The position numbers were made by a program, and so were the translations under genes. Below, piece by piece: positions 7,849-16,629 of a DNA stretch of 64,000 nt; the stretch's first letter is position 1; each line of letters starts with the position of its first letter. Source of the DNA: Sorangium aterium (GTDB lineage Bacteria; Myxococcota_A; Polyangia; Polyangiales; Polyangiaceae); NCBI RefSeq assembly GCF_028368935.1, contig NZ_JAQNDK010000003.1, positions 434,001-498,000 on the forward strand, read 5' to 3'. Under the pieces are notes generated by a model that did not search any database, had not been told where the DNA came from, and was given only the letters and a program-made list of their open reading frames with translations.

Positions 7849-9726
7849 ATGAAAGCTCGCTTCGGCGCGGGGCTCACCGCGCTCGTCGCCATGATTGCGG
7901 CCATCGCCGGGTGCACGGTGCTCGACGGTTATGACGATCTCCCGTGGGACGACACCCAGGGTTTACCGGACTCCCCGACGCGAGATCCATCCCCCAAGGT
8001 CTCCGCGGTGCCGCCTCCCCCGATCAGCGGCGGGACGCTCCTTGTGACCACCGACAAGGCGTTTGCCATTGCGGCGGATCCGGACCGCGACAGGATCTCC
8101 ATCGTCGATCTCGTCAGGTCCAGGGTGCACGGGATCCTCCCCCTGGAGAAGGACGACGAGCCCGGGCGTGTGGTCGAGGGGGCGGCTGGCTCCGTTCATG
8201 TGGCGCTCCGCCGCGGGGGCGCGGTGGTCACGATCGATCTCGCGACCAAGAAGATGCACCGCAGGCCCGTGTGCCCCGCGCCCCGCGGGCTCGCGTATGA
8301 CGCGTCGACAGACCTGCTTCACGTCGCGTGCGCGGGCGGCGAGCTCGTGACGCTCTCCTGGGACGTCGCGGCCCCGCCGGTCCGCGAGCTCCGCCTCGAC
8401 GGCGACCTGCGCGACGTGGTCGTCGAGGGGGACTCGCTCCTCGTGAGCCGCTTCCGGTCCGCCGAGCTCCTGGTGGTCGCGAAGGACGGGACCGTTGTCG
8501 AGCGCATCAGGCCGCTGGCGTACATCCCGGGTGCGCTGTACGACGGCGCGAACGACACGCGCGAGTTCGCGCCGGCGGTGGCGTGGAGGACAGTCCCGCT
8601 GCCTGGGGGCGGTGTGGCCATGGTGCACCAGCGCGCCCTCGTCACGCCCATCGAACCTGCGGGGGCCGGCAGCTACTACTCGACGGATTGCAGACAGAGC
8701 GTGATCCATACGGCGGTGACCGTCACGCGACCGTTGCCCAGCGAGGGCCATCCGTCGGACCTTGTGCTGTCCAGGCATGGTGTGGGCGGCATCGGGGTAG
8801 GGGTGCTCCCGGTCGACATCGCTGTGTCGCCGGATGGGCTCAGCGTGGCGATCCTGCAGGCGGGCAGCCGCGATCTCGTCGTGACGCCGCTCGAGACCCT
8901 CGAGCGGGAGGACGGGATCGAACGCTGCGCGCTCGCCCCCGACCAGGACCGCCCCTTTATCGGCCCCAGCGGCGAGCCCATCGCCGTCAGCTACTTCGGA
9001 GCGAACAAGCTGCTCGTGCAGCTACGGGAGCCGCCGGGCATCCTGAAGGTCTCAGCCCTCGACGGCGTGAAGTTCGGCATGATCGAGCTTCCCGGTGAGA
9101 GCCGGCTCGACGATGCCCATGCCCTCTTCCACGGCAACCGCGGTGGAGCCCTCTCCGTCACCTGCGCGTCCTGCCACCCGGAGGGGCATGAAGATGGTCG
9201 TGTATGGAACTTCCAGCCCGCCGGACCGCGCCGCACACAATCCGTGTCAGGCGGCGTCCTCGCGACGATGCCGTTTCACTGGGACGGTGACCTGGGATAC
9301 TTCACGGGCTTCATGGAGGAGGTGTTCGTGAAGCGGATGGGCGGCTCGCTTCCGGACGGCGAGCACCTCGACGCGTTCGCGGCGTGGCTCGACACGATCA
9401 AGGCCCTGCCCCGGTCGAAGCCGGCCGACGAGGACGCCGCCGCGCGCGGCGAGGCGCTCTTCAACGACCCGACCCTGGCGTGCGCGACGTGCCATTCCGG
9501 CGAGACGCTCACAAACAACCAGACCGTCGACGTGGGCACGGGCAAGCCCTTCCAGGTGCCCTCGCTCCGCGGGCTCGCGGCGCGCGCTCCGTACATGCAC
9601 GACGGCTGCGCCGCGACGCTCCACGACCGCTTCGGCCCGTGCGGTGGAGGGGACCGACACGGCGTCACCTCGGTGCTCGCGCCGGCTCAGATCGACGATC
9701 TCGTCGCGTACATCGAGACGCTCTGA
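7849..9726 (+). CDS. Beta-propeller / di-heme cytochrome c lipoprotein
   Basis: A 625-residue exported protein. CAGGAGG lies just before the ATG. The signal peptide ends IAAIAGC, a lipobox, so the mature protein is lipid-anchored. Residues ~60-420 look like YVTN/NHL-type propeller repeats (for example AIAADPDRDRISIVD). Two haem c sites follow, CASCHPEG near residue 438 and CATCHSGET near 544, with ARAPYMHDG near the C-terminus, as in di-haem cytochrome c peroxidase/MauG-like domains where a Met or His serves as distal ligand. A role in periplasmic electron transfer or peroxide reduction is likely for the haem part; the propeller may bind a partner. It stands alone, with about 250 untranslated bases upstream. 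Confidence 0.85.
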   Translation: MKARFGAGLTALVAMIAAIAGCTVLDGYDDLPWDDTQGLPDSPTRDPSPKVSAVPPPPISGGTLLVTTDKAFAIAADPDRDRISIVDLVRSRVHGILPLEKDDEPGRVVEGAAGSVHVALRRGGAVVTIDLATKKMHRRPVCPAPRGLAYDASTDLLHVACAGGELVTLSWDVAAPPVRELRLDGDLRDVVVEGDSLLVSRFRSAELLVVAKDGTVVERIRPLAYIPGALYDGANDTREFAPAVAWRTVPLPGGGVAMVHQRALVTPIEPAGAGSYYSTDCRQSVIHTAVTVTRPLPSEGHPSDLVLSRHGVGGIGVGVLPVDIAVSPDGLSVAILQAGSRDLVVTPLETLEREDGIERCALAPDQDRPFIGPSGEPIAVSYFGANKLLVQLREPPGILKVSALDGVKFGMIELPGESRLDDAHALFHGNRGGALSVTCASCHPEGHEDGRVWNFQPAGPRRTQSVSGGVLATMPFHWDGDLGYFTGFMEEVFVKRMGGSLPDGEHLDAFAAWLDTIKALPRSKPADEDAAARGEALFNDPTLACATCHSGETLTNNQTVDVGTGKPFQVPSLRGLAARAPYMHDGCAATLHDRFGPCGGGDRHGVTSVLAPAQIDDLVAYIETL

Positions 9727-9818
9727 CCCGATGGCTCCCGGCCCGCGCCGGGCGCCAGTCGCACCGCCGCGAAGCGCCCGGCCTTGGGGGCGACGTGCCG
9801 AGGAGCTACGCTCATCGC

Positions 9819-10229
9819 ATGTCCGACCTGCTCGTCAACATCGATGTACCGGCGCTCGATCCTGCCATCGCGTTCTACACGCGTGCGTTCGGCCTGCGCG
9901 TCGGGCGGCGCTTTGGTGCCTCCGGGGTCGAGCTCCTCGGCGCTGCGGCCCCCATCTACCTCCTGCTGAAGCCGGCCGGCAGCGAGCCCGCCGCCGGCGC
10001 AACCCCGCGCGATTACCGGCGCCACTGGACGCCGGTCCACCTCGATTTCGTGGTCGACGATCTCGAGGCCGCCGCGCGCCGCGCGCAGGAGGCAGGCGCG
10101 GTCCCCGAAGCCGATATCGAGGTGGCAGCGTGGGGGCGCATGCTCCGCCTGGCCGATCCCTTCGGCCACGGCGTCTGCCTCCTTCAGTTCAGCGGCCGCG
10201 GCTACGACGAGATCGCCACACCCGGCTGA
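9819..10229 (+). CDS. VOC (glyoxalase/bleomycin resistance) family protein
   Basis: A 136-residue protein, the usual size of one VOC unit (two beta-alpha-beta-beta-beta modules). Recognisable features are the N-terminal LLVNIDVPALDPAIAFYTRAFGL and the C-terminal RLADPFGHGVCLLQF, the place where the metal-binding Glu normally lies; here that position reads CLLQF, so Gln takes the place of the usual Glu and metal binding may be altered. The start at 9819 is the first ATG giving the canonical N-terminus; the longer frame upstream overlaps the cytochrome gene. Neighbours do not indicate a substrate. Confidence 0.8.
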   Translation: MSDLLVNIDVPALDPAIAFYTRAFGLRVGRRFGASGVELLGAAAPIYLLLKPAGSEPAAGATPRDYRRHWTPVHLDFVVDDLEAAARRAQEAGAVPEADIEVAAWGRMLRLADPFGHGVCLLQFSGRGYDEIATPG

Positions 10230-10277
10230 GCGCGCGGAGGTCACGCGGGGCAGTCGCCTTCGGTGCCCTCGGCGAGA

Positions 10278-10931
10278 TCACGTGTCTTCTCGCCCCGCAC
10301 CGGCGCGGGGCCCTGGGGCCTGCTTCCCGCGCAGGTAGCGCTCGAGCAGCTGCACGAGCTCCTCGGCCAGCGCGCCGGAGCGCAGGTCGTCGGGCCGCTC
10401 GACGATCGCGTGATGCACCACCGCGTGCGCCGCGGTCTGCATCATCCACCACGCGAGCTCCACGTCCGGCGCCGGGCAGCCCCACGCCGAGAGGAGCTGC
10501 TTTGCCTCCTCGAGCAGGAAGCCCTCGCTCGCCGCGGACCGGGGCGCCCTGATGCGCGGCATCTGCTCGAGGAACACGCGGTGCAGCTCGGGCTCCACGG
10601 CGTGGGCGGCGATGCCGGCCTCCACGATCGTCCGGACCACCCGGTCGGGCGACTGCCCCTGGTTCGCGGCGAGCACCGCGGCCGCGGCCGCGCGGCCCTG
10701 CTCGATGTGCCGGCGGTGGAGCTCGGCCACGAGCGCCTCCTTGCCCGGAAAGAACTGGTAGAGCGACGCGACGTTCACCCCGGCCCGCTGGGCCACGCGG
10801 TTCGTCGTCAGCCGCGCGTACCCGTCCCGGACCAGAATGTAAGCGGTCGCCTGCAGGATCGCCTCGACCGTCGCGCGCGACCGGTCCTGCGTGGGCTGTT
10901 TCCGCGGCGTTATGGCGTCCCGCTTGCGCAT
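10278..10931 (-). CDS. TetR family transcriptional regulator
   Basis: The product from ATG 10931 has 217 residues. The N-terminal helix-turn-helix is evident: QDRSRATVEAILQATAYIL, then the recognition region RLTTNRVAQRAGVNVASLYQFF, both standard TetR_N motifs. The C-terminal ligand-binding domain carries no family-specific motif that I recognise. It is transcribed divergently from the flavin monooxygenase, 83 bases apart, so it most likely represses that gene and itself, with release by the enzyme's substrate or a related toxic aromatic. Confidence 0.9.
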   Translation of the reverse strand: MRKRDAITPRKQPTQDRSRATVEAILQATAYILVRDGYARLTTNRVAQRAGVNVASLYQFFPGKEALVAELHRRHIEQGRAAAAAVLAANQGQSPDRVVRTIVEAGIAAHAVEPELHRVFLEQMPRIRAPRSAASEGFLLEEAKQLLSAWGCPAPDVELAWWMMQTAAHAVVHHAIVERPDDLRSGALAEELVQLLERYLRGKQAPGPRAGAGREDT

Positions 10932-10952
10932 GGAACCATGCTGGCAGAACGC

Positions 10953-10977
10953 AAGCTGACGAGGCAAGCGACAGCTT
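10953..10977. promoter_or_regulatory. Candidate TetR operator in divergent intergenic region
   Basis: AAGCTGAC at 10953-10960 and GACAGCTT at 10970-10977 form an inverted repeat (7 of 8 positions) with a 9-base spacer, in the middle of the 83 bases between the divergent TetR and monooxygenase starts. The location and size suit a TetR dimer site. No binding data; the spacing is inferred to be functional. Confidence 0.45.
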
Positions 10978-11014
10978 CCAAGATGGCGTGACTTCACCTG
11001 ACAGGAGACAGCCA

Positions 11015-12634
11015 ATGAATCTGTCGCTGAGCACGCATGTCCTCATCGCGGGGGCAGGGCCCACCGGCCTGACCCTCGCGTGCGACCTGGCCCGCCGTGG
11101 CGTGGCGTGCCGCATCGTCGACAAGGCGCCATCCCATTTCGCCGGCTCCCGCGGGAAGGGCGTGCAGCCGCGCACCCTCGAGGTCCTCGACGACCTCGGG
11201 GTGGTGGACGCGGCGATGGCCGCCGGAGCCCCTTACCCGTTGATCCGCGCCTACGACGGCGATGCGGTGATGGGCGACTGGGCCATGTTCGAGCGCCGCG
11301 CGCCGGCGCCGGACGTGCCCTATCCGAACATCGTGCTCCTCGGGCAATGGCGGACGGAGGAGATCCTGCGCGCCCGGCTGGCGGACCACGACATCCGTGT
11401 CGAGCTCGCCACCGAGCTGACCGGCTTCGAGCAGGACGGCGACGGCGTGACCGCCACGCTGGCCCGCGCGGGCGAGACGGAGCGGGTCCGCGCCGGCTAC
11501 CTCGTCGGCGCGGACGGGGGGCGCAGCTTCGTGCGGCGCGCGCTCGGCGTCGGCTTTCAGGGGGAGACGCTGGAGGCGGACCGGGCGCTCGTGGGCGACG
11601 TCCGCGCCGATGGGCTCGACCGCGAGCGCTGGCACGCCTGGCCGAAAGCGCGCGGCGGCCCGGTCGCGCTGTGCCCGCTGCCTGGAACGGAGCGCTTCCA
11701 GATCGTGATACCGATCCACGGCGACGAGGCGCCCGAGCTGACGGTGGAGGCCGTCGAGAGGCTGTTCCACGAGCGGACCGGGCGCTCGGATGTCCGGCTG
11801 CACGACGCGAGCTGGCTGTCGCTCTACCGGCCCAGCGTGCGGATGGTGGACAGGTACCGGGTCGGCCGGGTGTTCCTCGCCGGCGACGCCGCGCACGTGC
11901 ACCCCGCGGCCGGCGGGCAGGGCCTGAACACCGGGGTCCAGGACGCCTACAACCTCGGCTGGAAGCTCGGCCAGGTGCTGGCGGGAGCGCCCGCGGCGCT
12001 GCTCGACACCTACGAGGAGGAGCGGCTGCCGGTCGCCGCGGCGATGCTCGGGCTCACCTCGAGGCTGCATCGCCGGACCGCGGAGGGAAGCGCGGGCGAG
12101 CAGCAACGCGGCGCGGAGACGCAGCAGCTCGACATCAGCTACCGCGGGAGCTCGCTGGCCCGCAGCGAGCACGGCGCGCCGGCGCGCGTCCTGCCGGGGG
12201 ACCGAGCGCCCGACGCGCCCTGCCATGACGCCGACGGGGCGCCAATCCGCCTGTTCGATGTGCTCCGTGGCCCGCACTTCACGCTGCTCGCGTTCGGCGC
12301 GGCGCGCGGGGACACTGTCGCGCGGGTGAACGCCCGGTATGGCGCCGCCGTGCACGCGCGCGCCGTGGTGCAGCCGGGGGAGCCAGCAGGCCGGCGCGCC
12401 CTCGTCGATACGGACGGGCACGCGCGCGCCGGCTACGACATCGACGGCGATGCGCTCGTGCTGGTCCGCCCGGACGGCTACATCGGATGGCGCGCTTCCC
12501 CGGGCACGCTCGAGCAGCTCGAGGACTACCTCCGCCCGCTGGTCGGCTTTGCTAGGGCTGAGGTTGGCGGTACGCTGAATCCGATCGAGCTACCGCGCAG
12601 GCCACGCGACACCTCTCGAGATGGCGCCCCCTGA
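11015..12634 (+). CDS. FAD-dependent aromatic monooxygenase (PF01494 type)
   Basis: ACAGGAGACA precedes the ATG at 11015; the product has 539 residues. The Rossmann ADP-binding motif is in HVLIAGAGPTGLTLACDLARRG (GxGxxG, residues ~10-16), the second FAD/NADPH motif is GADGGRSFVRRAL near 165-177, and the third is RVFLAGDAAHVHPAAGGQG near 285, where GD contacts the FAD ribityl chain. This is the PheA/UbiH group of single-component flavin hydroxylases, which hydroxylate phenols or polyketide aromatics. A C-terminal thioredoxin-like domain follows, as in this family. The last ~25 residues are unlike a normal end and run into a fragment of another gene, so the 3' end may have been altered by a deletion. 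Confidence 0.9.
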   Translation: MNLSLSTHVLIAGAGPTGLTLACDLARRGVACRIVDKAPSHFAGSRGKGVQPRTLEVLDDLGVVDAAMAAGAPYPLIRAYDGDAVMGDWAMFERRAPAPDVPYPNIVLLGQWRTEEILRARLADHDIRVELATELTGFEQDGDGVTATLARAGETERVRAGYLVGADGGRSFVRRALGVGFQGETLEADRALVGDVRADGLDRERWHAWPKARGGPVALCPLPGTERFQIVIPIHGDEAPELTVEAVERLFHERTGRSDVRLHDASWLSLYRPSVRMVDRYRVGRVFLAGDAAHVHPAAGGQGLNTGVQDAYNLGWKLGQVLAGAPAALLDTYEEERLPVAAAMLGLTSRLHRRTAEGSAGEQQRGAETQQLDISYRGSSLARSEHGAPARVLPGDRAPDAPCHDADGAPIRLFDVLRGPHFTLLAFGAARGDTVARVNARYGAAVHARAVVQPGEPAGRRALVDTDGHARAGYDIDGDALVLVRPDGYIGWRASPGTLEQLEDYLRPLVGFARAEVGGTLNPIELPRRPRDTSRDGAP

Positions 12635-12636
12635 CG

Positions 12637-12945
12637 CGATGGAGCAGCACGAACTACGCCACGACCAACTACGTCGAGCAGGCGTACTTCTTCAACGCCG
12701 GAGAGACGATCTCCTTCGGCACCTGCTCGGCGGTGCTTTACGGGGCGAGCCGCTCGGGGATGTCGTACATCCGCCTGTTCGATCGCAATGGCGTTCAGGT
12801 CGCGGTGGACTCCGCCGAGACGATCGGCTGCTCCGAGATGCCGAAGACGACGCACGTCGCGGCGCTCTCGGACTACTACACCTTCCGCGCCGGCTGCGTG
12901 GGCAACACCTCGTGCACCGCGACCGTGGCCGTCTACGCCGAGTGA
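12637..12945 (+). pseudogene. C-terminal fragment of a secreted repeat-domain protein
   Basis: The frame is open from just after the monooxygenase stop to TGA at about 12943-12945 but has no proper start. It reads as one beta-sandwich domain: SSTNYATTNYV, then GETISFGTC, SYIRLFDRNGVQVAVD and paired cysteines in the tail. This pattern is typical of the cysteine-containing PPC-like domains at the C-termini of myxobacterial secreted enzymes. Only the last domain survives; the signal peptide and upstream domains are gone. The likely explanation is a deletion that fused the monooxygenase gene end to this fragment. An in-frame GTG at 12733 could start a 70-residue piece, but that would split the domain. 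Confidence 0.55.
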
Positions 12946-13136
12946 GGATCGAGCAACTCGCGGCAAGGAGCGAAGCCTCGCCACGACGGCGAGCATAGCA
13001 CCAGGTCCACGCCCACGTGATAGAATCCCTGTTACTTTTGCGCACCAGGTGCAGATTCGGCGCCGCGACGAGTGAAGATCGTCAAGAGCGACTCGGCCAT
13101 GGCCCGCAGCTCGCGGGGAGGCTGGCGCGTGGTCGT

Positions 13137-13277
13137 CTACTCCAGCACCAGGCTGACCAGCCTGCGGACAGAGTCGCAGTCAGCTTGCTGCACGGCCAGC
13201 GACGTCGCCACCTCTTTTGACAGAATAGCGTCCAGGGCATCTCGCAGCGTTCGGAGCTCGTCCATGATGCCCGGCAT
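13137..13277 (-). CDS. Possible 46-residue helical small protein
   Basis: A short frame from ATG 13277 to TAG with high third-position GC. The product is amphipathic and probably helical (MDELRTLRDALDAILS at residues 5-20, VRRLVSLVLE at the C-terminus) with one cysteine. It diverges from the small lipoprotein gene. There is no clear ribosome-binding site. It may be a genuine small gene or the tail of a decayed one; no family recognised. Confidence 0.35.
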   Translation of the reverse strand: MPGIMDELRTLRDALDAILSKEVATSLAVQQADCDSVRRLVSLVLE

Positions 13278-13348
13278 GGATCAGAGAACGCCGGTGCATC
13301 GGTCATGCGCGCTCGACCGTGGTCTGCAAATCGCAGCAATCTCCACTC

Positions 13349-13708
13349 ATGGAAGCCACGACACAGAGGCTGATTGCCGCCCTGTTGCTATCGCCCGCTT
13401 GTTTCTCATGTGCCATGACGACGGAGGATGTGGGCGAAGGGCCCGACGTGGTCATGTTGGATGACATGAACACGTCAGAGGCTACTGACACCGCATCGAA
13501 TGAGCTGGATTTTCATGACGTACCGCGCATCGAACGTCAATGGATCTGCCTCGCCTTGACGAGATCTGGCCAAGAAGCGAAGGAGGCGTTTTGTGGATCG
13601 CGATGGAGTCTCGATCCAGACAAAAAGGACGTATGCTCGAAGAAGGCGAGCAGCGAGAGCGAATTTGAATGGGTTCTCTACTGCGCACTGACAACGTTCC
13701 CGGATTAG
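13349..13708 (+). CDS. Small putative lipoprotein, AT-richer than neighbours
   Basis: Starting at ATG 13349 gives a 119-residue product with a hydrophobic N-terminus (RLIAALLLSPACFSC) that could be a lipoprotein signal. The mature part is acidic at first (about residues 28-50) and then contains four cysteines in WICLALT, EAFCGSRW, DVCSKK and LYCALT, probably two disulfides. The gene uses A/T-ending codons far more than its neighbours, suggesting recent transfer. Function unknown. Confidence 0.55.
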   Translation: MEATTQRLIAALLLSPACFSCAMTTEDVGEGPDVVMLDDMNTSEATDTASNELDFHDVPRIERQWICLALTRSGQEAKEAFCGSRWSLDPDKKDVCSKKASSESEFEWVLYCALTTFPD

Positions 13709-13729
13709 CCGTGTGAGCCGCTAGATCAG

Positions 13730-14166
13730 CTATCCGATCGCCGTTCGCCGGGGTGGCGTGCAAGGCGAACCGGACCGCCAGATCGCCCTGCTCATCGGTA
13801 AGCCGATCGAGCCGGGGTCCCCGGACTGCGGCTCGCTCCTGTGCATGGTGAACGCGAATGGATCCGCGGGGGGCTGCGCGTTGGTGAGGTACGTGGCAGC
13901 CGACTGGAGAGCGAAAAAGATGCGAAGTTCGTCTTCCGCGGTGAGGTGCATCGTCCACTCGACCCAAGTCCTCGTCGACGTGGTGGTTGAATAGAACGTC
14001 GCGGGCGGGAGGTCGACCTGCTCAAGAGCGCACCGGGGGCGTCCGGACCGATGAGCGACGGGTCGAATCGGGCGCGATCGAGGCCGTTCACGAGGCTGAC
14101 GGCGACCTTCTGGATGCCTCTGACGTCGAGGTTTATGACCACGGTGCACGCGCTGATCTTCCGCAT
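13730..14166 (-). pseudogene. Truncated, frameshifted glycosyltransferase 5' fragment
   Basis: From ATG 14166 on the minus strand the first ~45 residues look like the N-terminus of a GT4 glycosyltransferase (VVINLDVRGIQKVAVSLVN, then LDRARFDPSLIG). The reading then fails: the best continuation moves to another minus-strand frame near 14020 (ALEQVDLPPATFY), which runs to a stop at 13730, and no GT catalytic half follows. Its 5' end overlaps, head to head, the start of the plus-strand glycosyltransferase. This is a decayed gene end left by rearrangement. Confidence 0.5.
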
Positions 14167-14191
14167 GGGGCTCGCCTCCCGCGCTCGTATC

Positions 14192-15382
14192 ATGACGCCT
14201 CCGCTCAAGGTAAACTTGGTGCGGCGCGCGCAGCGATCGTGTAGATCGGAGTCTCTGCGACGGCTCCGGCTCCTCCACCTGATGCCTTGTCGCTTCTGGG
14301 GCGGTCCGGAGCGGCAGACCGTGCAAGCGGCAAGGGTCCTGCGCGAGCGCGGCGCGTGCGACGTCTCGTTCGCCGTGCTCCCGCACCGGCAGGCGAAGGT
14401 CGCGGACAACCCGCTCGTCGTGGGCGCGCGCGCGGAGGGGTTCGAGGCCGAGCCGCTCGCGCTGCAGCGGGGCTACGACCTGATCGACGGGGCGCGGCGG
14501 CTCCGCGCGATCGCGGCGCAGCGCCGGCCCGACCTGGTCTGCACGGTGGGGTACAAGGCGGACCTCCTGGCGCTCGGGCTGCGCGGGCGCGGCGCACCGC
14601 GGGTGCTGGCGGTGGCGCGCGGGTGGACGGGCGAGGACCTGAAGGTGAGGCTCTTCGAGTGGGCCGATCGCCGGACGCTGCGCTGGCACGACGGGGTCGT
14701 GGTCGTGTCGGAGGCGCAGCGCGCGGCGGTGCGGGCGTGCGGGGTGAGCGAGGCGCGGATCTTCTGGGTGCCGAACGCGATCGACCTGGATCGGATGCCG
14801 CCGCCCGTCCCGCGCGCGCAGCTGCTCGCCGAGCTCGGGGTCGGCTCGTCGGCGCAGCTCATCGGGGCGGTAGGGCGGATCAGCCCCGAGAAGGGGCAGC
14901 GCTCGCTCGTGGAGGCGTTCGCGGCGGTGGCGCGCGCGGACGCGCGGGCCGTGCTCGTGCTGGTGGGCGACGGGCCGGACGAGGCTGCGGTGCGGGCGGA
15001 GGTGGCGGCGCAGGGGCTCGGCGAGCGCGTGCGGCTGCTCGGCCTGCGCCGGGACGGCGCGCAGCTCATCGGGGCGCTGGACGTGCTGGCGCTGCCGTCG
15101 CGCACCGAGGGTCTGCCGAACGTGGTGCTGGAGGCGTTCGCCTATGGGACGCCGGTCGTCGCGAGCGCCGTCGGCGGCGTGCCGGAGCTCGTGCTGGACG
15201 GCGAGACAGGGTGGCTCGTCCCGCCCGGGCAACCGGGCCCGCTGGCGCAGGCGTTGCTCGACGCGCTGGCGTCGCCGGAGGAGGCGGGGGCGCGCGCGAC
15301 CCGCGCCCGGGCGCGGCTCCTGTCGCGGTTCACGGCGGAGCGGCAGGCCGACGCGTGGCTTGCGTCACCACCTGATCGGTGA
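14192..15382 (+). CDS. GT4-family glycosyltransferase
   Basis: The product is about 396 residues. The N-terminal half begins LRLLHLMPCRFWGGPERQTVQAA, the acceptor-side fold with its Gly-rich loop. The C-terminal GT-B domain contains AVGRISPEKGQRSLVEAF, the donor-site stretch PSRTEGLPNVVLEAFAYGTPVVAS (EX7E motif), and DGETGWLVPPG, all diagnostic of Glycos_transf_1. It likely adds a sugar from a nucleotide sugar to a surface polysaccharide. The start is uncertain: ATG 14192 lies in sequence shared with an opposing GT fragment, and no ribosome-binding site is convincing (TTG 14216 and GTG 14219 are alternatives). The C-terminus also ends abruptly at the junction with another opposing GT fragment, so the gene may have been moved as a block. 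Confidence 0.8.
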   Translation: MTPPLKVNLVRRAQRSCRSESLRRLRLLHLMPCRFWGGPERQTVQAARVLRERGACDVSFAVLPHRQAKVADNPLVVGARAEGFEAEPLALQRGYDLIDGARRLRAIAAQRRPDLVCTVGYKADLLALGLRGRGAPRVLAVARGWTGEDLKVRLFEWADRRTLRWHDGVVVVSEAQRAAVRACGVSEARIFWVPNAIDLDRMPPPVPRAQLLAELGVGSSAQLIGAVGRISPEKGQRSLVEAFAAVARADARAVLVLVGDGPDEAAVRAEVAAQGLGERVRLLGLRRDGAQLIGALDVLALPSRTEGLPNVVLEAFAYGTPVVASAVGGVPELVLDGETGWLVPPGQPGPLAQALLDALASPEEAGARATRARARLLSRFTAERQADAWLASPPDR

Positions 15383-15602
15383 TCTGCGCGATCTCGGTCA
15401 TCGCCGGAGGGACGGGGCCGCACCCGCCCATCCGCACCCGACCGTCCCTGACGACGCCGTCCTCGAAGCTCAGGTAAGTGACCCGCGCGAAGCGCGCGAG
15501 CTGCCGGACAAAGTGCCAGTTGCGTAGCTTGGCCCCGGTGTCCAGCGGCCAGCAGGCACGAGGTGCGAAATAGAGAATACGCATCTGTCGCATTGTGGAC
15601 AT
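15330..15602 (-). pseudogene. Glycosyltransferase N-terminal fragment
   Basis: From ATG 15602 (or 15584) the product starts MRILYFAPRACWPLDTGAKL and continues RNWHFVRQLARFARVTYLSF, a typical start of a GT4 glycosyltransferase that recognises a nucleotide sugar with a GAKLR loop. After about 75 residues the frame runs into the antisense of the plus-strand glycosyltransferase tail (junction near 15365-15382) and stops at 15330, so the catalytic two-thirds are gone. It is a second truncated GT gene facing the intact one. Confidence 0.6.
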
Positions 15603-16629
15603 AGACGCCTCCGGCTGGTGCGCGTCGCACAGGCAGGTTGGGACGATGTCTCCCCGCGCGGCACGTTCCGGGCGACGCGCGGTCCGATCCCCCTGCACTC
15701 GCTCGGTGATGGACTGGGCGGCCGGCGCTCAAGGAGCGACGACCGTAGCCTGGAGAGGCTAATATGCCTTTCCGGTGCGCTGTACAGGAATCAGCGCAAA
15801 TCTGGTTGGTGAGCGTGCGTGGAGGCGGGAGGAGGACCGCGCGCCTCGCATTTCGCACCTTGCATCGGGCGACGCGCACGGAATGACGTGCACGCGGGCC
15901 GAGCGCTCCGGCCGGACACGACTAGACGGCGGATCTGCAAGCCGACTCCGCCGAGCAGGCAGGCGAGGCAGAGGGCGCGCTCTGCTGGGTCCACTACCGG
16001 GTCATCAACGACAGCGCGGGGGGTCGTGGTTTGCCCTGGATGGCCGAGGATCCGTTCAAGTACAAGCTCCTGGGCGACACGATGACCGGCCCCCAACGCC
16101 TGCACGGGTTTCTAGAAAACGGCGACCGCTGGACGTACGTCCACAACCACGTTCCTGCCGACATACCTACGACGTACATGTGTTGGGGTCTGGCCCCGAG
16201 AAGGAGGCATATTCGAGCATGGCGCTGAAGGCATCCACCGCCACGTCGTCCAGGACCACGAAGGTCCAAAAGAACGATTCTTCGCGCGAAGCGCAGGGCG
16301 CACCTCTCCTGTCCAACGGCGCAGCAGCGTATATGCTCAGCGCCGCCCACGAGGCCGAGCTCCTCCGAGAGGCCGAGCCGCTCGGCGAAACCACGCAGGT
16401 TTTCCCGGGCAAGGTCGTCGGGCGCGTGATCAGGGCGAGCCGCATCCAGCTCGCCCTGAGCGCGACGTGGCGGATCTCGTCCGGGAGCGGCGGACGAGGG
16501 CGAGCCCGACGCCGAGGTGGCGGACGAGGGCGAGACGGAAGCCAAGGCGACGGAAGACGTCGATCCCGGCAACGACGGCGCGCGGTGATCGCGCTGGACC
16601 GCCGCCGCACGGCCGAGGGCCGCGGCGCG
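15603..16629. other. About 1 kb of decayed coding sequence
   Basis: No intact gene can be defended here. A plus-strand frame from about 15927 to 16228 has coding-like codon use (for example PWMAEDPFKYKLLGD and LENGDRWTYVHNHVP) but lacks a start. A minus-strand frame ending at 16167 also looks partly coding. At 16484-16588 a plus frame encodes an acidic tail (DEGEPDAEVADEGETEAK) to a TGA, with a 15-bp direct repeat of GCGGACGAGGGCGAG at 16490 and 16520; its upstream part is missing. I read this as remnants of two or three genes, continuing the rearranged zone to its left. Confidence 0.4.
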
